Shown piece after piece: positions 14,814-20,647 of a stretch of DNA of 24,554 bases. Each line of letters opens with the position of its first letter. Positions within the stretch are counted from its first letter, which is position 1. Under the pieces are notes generated by a model that saw nothing but the letters and a program-made list of their open reading frames with translations, searched no databases and had not been told where the DNA came from. Position numbers and translations under genes: made by a program. This DNA comes from JBDSSS01 sp038224055 (GTDB taxonomy: Bacteria > Actinomycetota > Actinomycetes > Actinomycetales > Dermatophilaceae), in the NCBI GenBank assembly GCA_038224055.1, contig JBBRGO010000014.1, positions 1 to 24,554 of the forward strand. The letters are read 5' to 3'.

Positions 14814-16433
14814 GTGCGGGTAGGTGTGGTTCTTCGGCGGCACGAACGTCTCCTTGATCGAGCGCACACTCGTCCAGCGCAACAGGTTCTGCGCGGAGCC
14901 CGCCTTGTCGTTGGTGCCCGAGGCCCGGCCGCCTCCGAAGGGCTGCTGCCCGACGACCGCGCCAGTCGGCTTGTCGTTGATGTAGAAGTTGCCGGCCGCG
15001 AAGCGCAACCGCTTGGTCGCGTCAGCGATCACCCGCCGGTCCTGGGAGATGATCGACCCGGTGAGGGCGAACGGCGCGAACCGCTCCATCTGGTCGAGCA
15101 CCCGGTCGTACTGCGCGTCCGGGTAGACGTGGACCGACAGGATCGGGCCGAAGTACTCCGTCCGGAACGACTCGTCCGTCGCGTCCTCGATCTCGAGGAC
15201 GGTCGGGCGCACGAAGTAGCCGACCGAGTCGTCGTAGGTCCCGCCCGCGACGACGTCGATGCCCTTCGTCGCGTGCGCCCGGTCGATCGCGGCCCGGTGC
15301 TTGGCGAACGACCGGTCATCGATGACCGCGCCCATGAAGTTGGACAGGTCGGTGACGTCACCCTGCGTCAGCGCGTTGGTGATGTCGACGAGGTCGCCCT
15401 TGATCTGCTTCCACACCGAGGCGGGGACGTAGGCGCGGGATGCCGCCGAGCACTTCTGGCCCTGGAACTCGAACGCGCCGCGGATCATCGCGGTGCGCAG
15501 CACGTCCGGGTCGGCGCTCGGGTGGGCGAGGATGAAGTCCTTGCCGCCCGTCTCGCCGACGAGGCGCGGATAGGTGCGGTAGCGCTGCAGGTTAGTGCCG
15601 ACCTCCGACCAGAGGTGCTGGAAGGTCGGCGTCGACCCGGTGAAGTGGATGCCCGCGAGGTCCTCGTCCGCGAGGGCAGCCTTCGAGACGTCGATGCCGT
15701 CACCCGTCACCATGTTGATGACGCCCGGCGGCATGCCGGCCTCCTCGAGCAGCTCCATCGTCAGCTGCGCGGCGAACTGCTGCGTCGGCGACGGCTTCCA
15801 CACGACGGTGTTGCCCATCAGCGCCGGGGCCGTGGGGAGGTTGCCCGCGATGGCGGTGAAGTTGAACGGGGTGATCGCGTAGACGAAACCCTCGAGCGAG
15901 CGGTAGTCGGAGCGGTTCCAGATCCCCGTCGAGTTGAGCGGCGGCTGCTCCTGGAGGATGCCGCGGGCGAAGTGGACGTTGAGGCGCCAGAAGTCGATGA
16001 GCTCGCACGCCGCGTCGATCTCGGCCTGGTATGCCGTCTTGCTCTGCCCCAGCATCGTCGCAGCGTTGAGCCTGGCCCGCCACGGGCCCGCGAGGAGATC
16101 GGCGGCCTTGAGCAGGATCGCCGCGCGGTCGTCGAAGGCGAGCTCGCGCCACATCGGGGCTGCAGCCTTCGCTGCGTCGACGGCGGCCTGACCCTCCTTC
16201 ACCGTTGCGTTGCGCATCGTGCCGAGCACCTTGCGGTGGGCGTGCGGCTGTCGGACGGCGATCTCGCGGCCACTGCCGGAGACCCGCTCGCCCGCGATCG
16301 TGTGGGGCAGCTCGATGGACTCGCTACCGAGCTCGACGAGGGCCAGCTCGAGGGCCGCGCGCTCCGGGGAGCCGGGTGCGTAGTCGAGCACCGGCTCGTT
16401 GACCGGGGCGGGGGCGTGGGTCACTGCATCCAT
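14805..16433 (-). CDS. pruA: L-glutamate gamma-semialdehyde (1-pyrroline-5-carboxylate) dehydrogenase
   Basis: A 542-residue cytosolic aldehyde dehydrogenase that oxidises glutamate semialdehyde, from proline or arginine breakdown, to glutamate with NAD. Catalytic Cys328 lies in FQGQKCSAASRAY, the general base Glu294 in VGETGGKDF, and Asn191 in TPFNFTAIAGNLP. The length and C-terminus (KNHTYPHMG) fit the single-domain type-1 P5C dehydrogenase of actinobacteria, not the fused PutA. Two in-frame ATGs lie six bases apart. AGGAG at 16440-16444 abuts the first (16439) but is six bases from the second (16433), so 16433 is chosen. No proline dehydrogenase gene is in the window. The stop lies inside a 52-bp repeat. 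Confidence 0.95.
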   Translation of the reverse strand: MDAVTHAPAPVNEPVLDYAPGSPERAALELALVELGSESIELPHTIAGERVSGSGREIAVRQPHAHRKVLGTMRNATVKEGQAAVDAAKAAAPMWRELAFDDRAAILLKAADLLAGPWRARLNAATMLGQSKTAYQAEIDAACELIDFWRLNVHFARGILQEQPPLNSTGIWNRSDYRSLEGFVYAITPFNFTAIAGNLPTAPALMGNTVVWKPSPTQQFAAQLTMELLEEAGMPPGVINMVTGDGIDVSKAALADEDLAGIHFTGSTPTFQHLWSEVGTNLQRYRTYPRLVGETGGKDFILAHPSADPDVLRTAMIRGAFEFQGQKCSAASRAYVPASVWKQIKGDLVDITNALTQGDVTDLSNFMGAVIDDRSFAKHRAAIDRAHATKGIDVVAGGTYDDSVGYFVRPTVLEIEDATDESFRTEYFGPILSVHVYPDAQYDRVLDQMERFAPFALTGSIISQDRRVIADATKRLRFAAGNFYINDKPTGAVVGQQPFGGGRASGTNDKAGSAQNLLRWTSVRSIKETFVPPKNHTYPHMG

Positions 16434-16439
16434 CGACAT

Positions 16440-16444
16440 CTCCT
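16440..16444 (-). promoter_or_regulatory. Ribosome binding site of pruA
   Basis: AGGAG on the minus strand is six bases from the ATG at 16433 and zero bases from the ATG at 16439. This decides the start in favour of 16433. Confidence 0.75.
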
Positions 16445-16447
16445 AGG

Positions 16448-16485
16448 GATGGGGGCGTCGCCTGGTGGGCGCGATCGCCCCCATC
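16448..16485 (-). terminator. Long hairpin between the DUF4870 gene and pruA
   Basis: A perfect 10-bp stem (16448-16457 with 16476-16485) encloses a nested CGCC/GGCG stem. It lies 36 bases after the DUF4870 stop and only three bases upstream of the pruA ribosome site. It could terminate the upstream transcript or act as a 5'-leader structure of pruA. There is no U-run. Confidence 0.5.
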
Positions 16486-16521
16486 GTTCCACGTCCGCGT
16501 CCGCGTCCGGAAAAGTTCGGG

Positions 16522-16932
16522 TCAGGAGAGGACGGTGATGCCCCAGGGGTAGCGGTAACCCTCCCCGCGGTTGGCAGCGAGCGCCGCCCGGACGTGGAAC
16601 CACACCCCGGCCACGAAGGCCACGGCCCAGAGGACGAGGGCGACCGGGATGGCGATGATCGTGAAGAAGCACACCCAGCCGACGAGGGTCATCGCCCAGA
16701 TCACGAGGTTGAAGTTGAACGCCCCGGCCGCCGCCTGACGGATGAAGGGGCTCCGGTCCTTGTGGATCGCCCAGATGACGAGCGGGCCGACGATGGAGAG
16801 CCAGCCCGCGGACAGGACCGCGGCGGCGAGGGTGGAGACGTGGGCGACGATGGCCCACGTCCGCTCGTCAGCGCTCGTCGTCGTCGGCAGGGGTGCGTCG
16901 CGGTGCGGAAACGGGTGCGGGATCTCGGTCAT
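16522..16932 (-). CDS. DUF4870 domain-containing membrane protein
   Basis: A 136-residue protein. A short Pro/His-rich cytosolic N-terminus is followed by ERTWAIVAHVSTLAAAVLSAG, a loop with VIWAIHKDRSPFIRQAA, and two further hydrophobic stretches at about 74-90 and 90-115. The three- to four-helix layout and the K-D-x-S-P-F-x-R-x-H/Q-A-A type loop identify DUF4870 (also called Tic20-like). The function is unknown in bacteria. The ATG at 16932 is chosen because the conserved domain begins shortly after it. A CACGAT hexamer ends six bases before the start and may be a weak leaderless -10. It is 88 bases upstream of pruA on the same strand, but a strong hairpin lies between them. Confidence 0.88.
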   Translation of the reverse strand: MTEIPHPFPHRDAPLPTTTSADERTWAIVAHVSTLAAAVLSAGWLSIVGPLVIWAIHKDRSPFIRQAAAGAFNFNLVIWAMTLVGWVCFFTIIAIPVALVLWAVAFVAGVWFHVRAALAANRGEGYRYPWGITVLS

Positions 16933-17017
16933 GGCTCCATCGTGTCCGGCCGACCGGCCGAAAGCCATGGAGGTCTGCCCTGACCCGACCCTGAGCCCAC
17001 CCTGACGGGCTGACCGT

Positions 17018-17031
17018 CCCGCCTGCGCGGG
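17018..17031 (-). terminator. Weak stem-loop after the SGNH hydrolase gene
   Basis: CCCGC (17018-17022) pairs with GCGGG (17027-17031) around a four-base loop, just past the stop of the operon's last gene on the minus strand. It is short and lacks a U-tail, so it is a tentative terminator. Confidence 0.3.
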
Positions 17032-17035
17032 CCAG

Positions 17036-17743
17036 TCAGGCAGGCGCCGGGACGGCCTCGGCCATCTCGAGGGCGCAGACGGCACTCGTGCGGTCGTCGA
17101 TGCCCAGGACTCGGAACAGCTCTCGGGCGAGGGCGAGGTGGCCGGCCGCGCCGGGGTGCACGTCGTCGTCGAGCCAGTCGGTCGGTGCGACCTCGCCGGC
17201 ACCGGCTGCCGCCGACCAGTGGGCGGTGTGGTCGACGAGGACGACGCCGAGGTCGGCGGCGACGGTGCGCACCTGGGCGGCATACGCCTCGAGCTGCTCC
17301 GGGGTGCGGGTGCCCGCAGCGAGCACGGGGGGCGGGGTCTGCAGGACGACCGTCGCACCCACGTCACGGGACCGCTGGACTATCTGGTCGAGCCGGTAGC
17401 GATAGCCGCGCACGCCGTCAGGCCCCTCGAGCATGTCGTTGGTACCGAACATGACGACGACCACATCGGGCGCGAAACGGCTGGCCCGCCAGTGGAACTC
17501 GGACAACAGACTGTCGGTCGTGCTGCCGGACACCCCGGAGTTGACGACGGCGTCACCCAGTCGGCCGAGCTCACCACGCACCCGCTCGGCGAAGTGCTCC
17601 ACGAAGCCTCGTCGGCCCCGGGTGTGGCCGACGCCCTGCGTGATGCTGTCGCCGAGGAAGACCCAGGTGACCGGCGGACCGTCGAGCACCTCGCGCAGTC
17701 TCTCGGCGTCCCGACGGGCGTACTCGTCAGCGGTGTAGTCCAT
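17036..17743 (-). CDS. SGNH/GDSL hydrolase
   Basis: A 235-residue cytosolic SGNH hydrolase, likely an esterase. All four blocks are intact: block I VFLGDSITQG (Ser33), block II VNSGVSGSTTD, block III MFGTNDM (Asn102), and block V DDDVHPGAAGH (Asp193, His196). There is no signal peptide. The start overlaps the end of the NUDIX gene by 17 bases, so the gene is the last of a coupled four-gene operon headed by a WS/DGAT acyltransferase. That context would suit an ester substrate, but the true substrate cannot be read from sequence. The ATG at 17743 has no obvious Shine-Dalgarno, consistent with coupling. Confidence 0.9.
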   Translation of the reverse strand: MDYTADEYARRDAERLREVLDGPPVTWVFLGDSITQGVGHTRGRRGFVEHFAERVRGELGRLGDAVVNSGVSGSTTDSLLSEFHWRASRFAPDVVVVMFGTNDMLEGPDGVRGYRYRLDQIVQRSRDVGATVVLQTPPPVLAAGTRTPEQLEAYAAQVRTVAADLGVVLVDHTAHWSAAAGAGEVAPTDWLDDDVHPGAAGHLALARELFRVLGIDDRTSAVCALEMAEAVPAPA

Positions 17744-18338
17744 CCGCGCAACGTAACAACCCGGCGGCCCCTCGTGACCCCCCGGGACCAGTGGGTGGGA
17801 CGCGCCACCCACGCACGACCTCCCCCCAGACCGCGGCGCTGTCGGGGACCACGGTGTCGGGCTCGTCGTCGAGGCGGCGCACGAGGTCGTCCACCGTGAC
17901 CCACTCGCCTCCCGCCACCTCCTCGGGCTGCCACTCGATCGGCCCGTCCCACGTGACGGTGTAGCGATGGGCGTGGTAGCGGGTGTGCTCGTCGGCGTAG
18001 GCGACCGGGCCGAGCGACCGCAGGGGCACTCCGTGCACGCCCAGCTCCTCGCGGACCTCTCGGACCGCTCCGTCACCGGGGTCCTCACCGACGAGGACGA
18101 CGCCCCCGGCAGCGAGGTCGAGCAGGCCCGGATAGAGGTCCTTGCCGTCCGTGCGGCGGTGCAGGTAGACCCGACCGAGGCCGTCGCGCACGACGACCGA
18201 CGACGCGGCGTGCCAGAGGTTGGCGGCACGCACCCGCGACCTCGGTGCGCTGCCCACGACAGCGCCCGTCGCGTCGTAGAGGGCCACGACCTCGTCCACG
18301 TCCTCCCCCGGGTCCGCCACCGAATCCTCGTTGTCCAC
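17727..18338 (-). CDS. NUDIX hydrolase
   Basis: A predicted 203-residue NUDIX-fold pyrophosphohydrolase. The complete NUDIX box GX5EX7REUXEEXGU is present at residues 79-101 (G79, E85, R93-E94, E97-E98, G100). It is preceded by the strand block NLWHAASSVVVRDGLGRVYL and the RRTDGKDLYPGLLD segment. This lead resembles the MutT/YfcD-type subgroup, which includes relatives of isopentenyl-diphosphate isomerase. The substrate is not assignable. The GTG at 18338 is chosen as the first start after the previous stop, leaving an eight-base gap. Later GTGs in the first ten codons are possible. The C-terminus runs past the domain by about 30 residues and overlaps the next gene. Confidence 0.88.
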   Translation of the reverse strand: MDNEDSVADPGEDVDEVVALYDATGAVVGSAPRSRVRAANLWHAASSVVVRDGLGRVYLHRRTDGKDLYPGLLDLAAGGVVLVGEDPGDGAVREVREELGVHGVPLRSLGPVAYADEHTRYHAHRYTVTWDGPIEWQPEEVAGGEWVTVDDLVRRLDDEPDTVVPDSAAVWGEVVRGWRVPPTGPGGSRGAAGLLRCADGLHR

Positions 18339-18346
18339 GGCGTCGG

Positions 18347-18799
18347 TCAGGCCAGGAACGCTCGGACGTCGTCGAGCTCGGTGACGTCGTACCAGAGCAT
18401 CTCGTCGGCCTCGTCGCCCACCGCGTCCTCGTCCTCGACGTGGAACGAGGCGATCCGACCCAGCGGCACCGGACTGATGAGGGTGACCGCGGTGACCGCG
18501 GTGACCGCTCCCCCGCTCCCGCTCGTGACCGGCCCGACGGCCGACGGGTCGACGTCGGCGGCGGTGACCACCCGGCGGCCCCCCGACGACGAGCGGAGCG
18601 CACCTGCCGCGGCGACAGCGTCGCAGAAGGCGGAGTACTCGAGGTCCTCGAGGTCGAGCCCCGGCGCCGCGCGCTCGAGAGCCGGCGTCACGGCATACGC
18701 GACGCGGGCTGAGTCCGACCCCGTCCCAAGGGATCCGGTGGAGCCGATCTGCTCGAGATCGGCTCGTCCCAGAGGCACGTAGACTCGCACGACCGGCAT
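18347..18799 (-). CDS. DUF6912 family protein
   Basis: A 150-residue protein opening MPVVRVYVPLGRADLEQI, with AYAVTPALERAAPGLDLEDLEYSAFCDA and a C-terminal ...DEMLWYDVTEL. I recognise this as the actinobacterial DUF6912 pattern. The function is unknown. There is no signal peptide or membrane helix. Its ATG shares one base with the acyltransferase stop (TGATG), so translation is probably coupled. A 9-bp tandem repeat in the middle encodes AVTAVTAVT. The family is commonly found on its own, so the operon context is the only hint, and it does not define a function. Confidence 0.8.
   Translation of the reverse strand: MPVVRVYVPLGRADLEQIGSTGSLGTGSDSARVAYAVTPALERAAPGLDLEDLEYSAFCDAVAAAGALRSSSGGRRVVTAADVDPSAVGPVTSGSGGAVTAVTAVTLISPVPLGRIASFHVEDEDAVGDEADEMLWYDVTELDDVRAFLA
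18482..18508 (-). repeat. 9-bp tandem repeat within the DUF6912 gene
   Basis: Three perfect copies of GGTGACCGC (plus-strand reading) encode Ala-Val-Thr repeats in frame. This is likely slippage and should vary between strains. Confidence 0.8.
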
Positions 18800-20220
18800 C
18801 AGGACTCCCTCCCGCTCGCGAGCTCGGCAAGCGACTCGACGATGGACTGACCGAGGACGTCGACGTCGGGCATGACGTCCCGGTCCCCGTTGAGACCGTA
18901 GAAGACGCCACCGTTGTAGGACGTCACGCCGATCGAGAGCGCCTGCCCCTTGGCGAGCGGGGTGACCGGGTAGCTCGCGGTCATCTCGGCGTCCCCGGCG
19001 TAGAGCGGCGTCTGGGGACCGGGGACGTTGGTGATCATGACGTTGTAGAGCCGACGCGACATGGCCGAGCCGAGCCGGGCGCCGAGGGCGTGCAACGTCG
19101 GTGGGGCGAAGCCGGCGAGGTTCGCCAGCGACGTGGCGCCGACGGCCTGCCCACCCTCCATCTGCTGCCGCATCCCGAAGGCGATCTGGTGCAGCCGCAT
19201 CGACGCGCCCGCCTCGCCGACGGGGAGGCTGACGACGCAGGCCATCACCTGGTTGGCGTACATCCCGGCCGGGTCGTCCCCGTAGATGCTCACCGGGACC
19301 ATCGCGCGCACGACCGTCGAGGCACCGACGGGTTCGCCGCGGCCGAGCAGCCAGGTGCGGAACCCTCCGGCGATCGTGGCGAGGACGACGTCGTTGATGG
19401 TGACGTCCTCGGCATAGGCACCGCGGGCGAGGCGTCGGCGCACGGTGCGGTAGTCCTCGAGATCGGTACCGATCATCACCCACCGGCGGGCCGTGCCGAT
19501 CTCTGCGTTGAGCGGAGAGTCGGGGGCCGGTCGGGCCGCCGTGCGGGCGACGGTCGACAGCACGGCGCCCGCCGACTCCACGGCACGCACCCCGACGTTG
19601 ACGGCGTCGTTGAGGCCGCCGCGCACGAGGTCGACGACCTGCGTGGGCCGGCGCACGGCGTCGAAGAGCGCGCCCGTGACGAGCTCGACCGACGAGGGGG
19701 ACCGGTCCGGCTCCCACGGCGCGGGCTGCGGGACCTCGCCGTCACCTCGCACCGAGTCGACGATGACGTGGGCGATGTCCAGCGCGTTGACGCCATCGAT
19801 GAGCGCATGGTGGGTCTTGGTGACGACGGCGAACCGACCGTGGGCCAGGCCCTCGACGACGTAGACCTCCCAGAGCGGGCGGGTGCGGTCGAGCTTGCGC
19901 GGCTGGACGCGGGAGACGAAGTCCTGCAGCTGGCGGTCGTTGCCGGGCCGCGGCAGGGCGGCCCGCCGGATGTGGTAGCTGATGTCGAAGGCGTCGTCGT
20001 CGACCCAGATCGGGTTGGCGAACCGACCCGGTACGTCACGCACCTTCTGGCGGAAGCGCGGGATGGCGCCGATGCGGCTCTCGATGAGGGCCGCGAGGCG
20101 GTCGTGGTCGAAACCGCCCTCCGGGGGCTCGAAGACCATCACCGACCCCACGTGCATCGCGGTGGTCGACTCCTCGAGGTAGAGGAACGACGCGTCGAGC
20201 GAGGTCAGCCGATCGGACAT
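18799..20220 (-). CDS. Wax ester synthase/acyl-CoA:diacylglycerol O-acyltransferase (WS/DGAT)
   Basis: A 473-residue acyltransferase that would join acyl-CoA to a long-chain alcohol or diacylglycerol, giving wax esters or triacylglycerol for storage. The active-site motif HHxxxDG is HHALIDG at 137-143, with His138 the expected base. The conserved PLW (115-117) and the later NDVVLATIAGGFR block are present. The N-terminus LTSLDASFLYLEE is typical of the family. Length is near the usual 460-480. The ATG at 20220 is preferred to the GTG two codons upstream. A CAGAGT hexamer six bases before it may be a leaderless -10. It heads a four-gene operon and is divergent from the cupredoxin lipoprotein gene. 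No other lipid-storage gene is seen here. Confidence 0.95.
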   Translation of the reverse strand: MSDRLTSLDASFLYLEESTTAMHVGSVMVFEPPEGGFDHDRLAALIESRIGAIPRFRQKVRDVPGRFANPIWVDDDAFDISYHIRRAALPRPGNDRQLQDFVSRVQPRKLDRTRPLWEVYVVEGLAHGRFAVVTKTHHALIDGVNALDIAHVIVDSVRGDGEVPQPAPWEPDRSPSSVELVTGALFDAVRRPTQVVDLVRGGLNDAVNVGVRAVESAGAVLSTVARTAARPAPDSPLNAEIGTARRWVMIGTDLEDYRTVRRRLARGAYAEDVTINDVVLATIAGGFRTWLLGRGEPVGASTVVRAMVPVSIYGDDPAGMYANQVMACVVSLPVGEAGASMRLHQIAFGMRQQMEGGQAVGATSLANLAGFAPPTLHALGARLGSAMSRRLYNVMITNVPGPQTPLYAGDAEMTASYPVTPLAKGQALSIGVTSYNGGVFYGLNGDRDVMPDVDVLGQSIVESLAELASGRES

Positions 20221-20226
20221 GACCAC

Positions 20227-20232
20227 ACTCTG
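20227..20232 (-). promoter_or_regulatory. Candidate -10 element for the WS/DGAT operon
   Basis: CAGAGT on the minus strand is followed by six bases and the ATG at 20220. It deviates from TANNNT at the first base. Its spacing equals that of the better examples in this window. Confidence 0.3.
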
Positions 20233-20247
20233 TCAGACGCGCCGACC

Positions 20248-20253
20248 TACACT
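20248..20253 (+). promoter_or_regulatory. -10 element of a leaderless promoter for the cupredoxin lipoprotein operon
   Basis: TACACT is followed by seven bases (CTGCGCC) and the ATG at 20261. It fixes the start at 20261 against the in-frame ATG at 20219, which would lack a lipoprotein signal at its N-terminus. Confidence 0.5.
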
Positions 20254-20260
20254 CTGCGCC

Positions 20261-20647
20261 ATGCGAGCCAAACGAGCCCTCCCGTATGCCGTGTGCCTGC
20301 TCGCGGTGTCCGGTGCCGTCGCGTGCGGATCGACCGACCCGGCCCCCTCCGGGCCGGGAGCGGTGGCCTCGGCCGGCGCCACCGCGAGCCAGCGGATCGC
20401 GGTCACGGTCAGCGGGTCGACGGTGACGCCGGCCCCGAGCCAGGTGGAACTCGCGAGCGGTGCGGTCCTCGAGCTCGTCGTCACGAGCGACCACGACGAC
20501 GAGCTGCATGCCCACGGTTTCGAGGTCGAGGCCGTGCTCAAGGCCGGTGAGCCCACGACGGTCCGCCTCACCGGCGGTGAGGCGGGAGTGTACGAGATCG
20601 AGACGCACGAGCCGGCCCTCACGCTGCTCACCGTCGCCGTCCGCTGA
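20261..20647 (+). CDS. Cupredoxin-like lipoprotein
   Basis: A 128-residue exported lipoprotein. Residues 2-5 are basic (RAKR), residues 6-21 are hydrophobic, and the lipobox is AVAC with acylated Cys22. After a 20-residue Ser/Gly/Pro tether comes a single beta-sandwich of about 85 residues. It contains HAHGFE (His83, His85) and, near the end, YEIETHEPALTLLTV (Glu114, His116). This layout matches cupredoxin domains, but the usual Cys ligand is Glu or absent. Copper binding is therefore possible through His residues only, not proven. Its stop shares one base with the start of the next gene (TGATG), so the two are coupled. The pairing suggests a surface lipoprotein working with the membrane partner. 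Confidence 0.85.
   Translation: MRAKRALPYAVCLLAVSGAVACGSTDPAPSGPGAVASAGATASQRIAVTVSGSTVTPAPSQVELASGAVLELVVTSDHDDELHAHGFEVEAVLKAGEPTTVRLTGGEAGVYEIETHEPALTLLTVAVR

Noticed and set aside
14370..16538. 722-codon plus-strand frame over pruA
   Set aside because: It is the complement of pruA fused to the repeat region and lacks any domain. The Cys328/Glu294 aldehyde dehydrogenase frame is the real gene.
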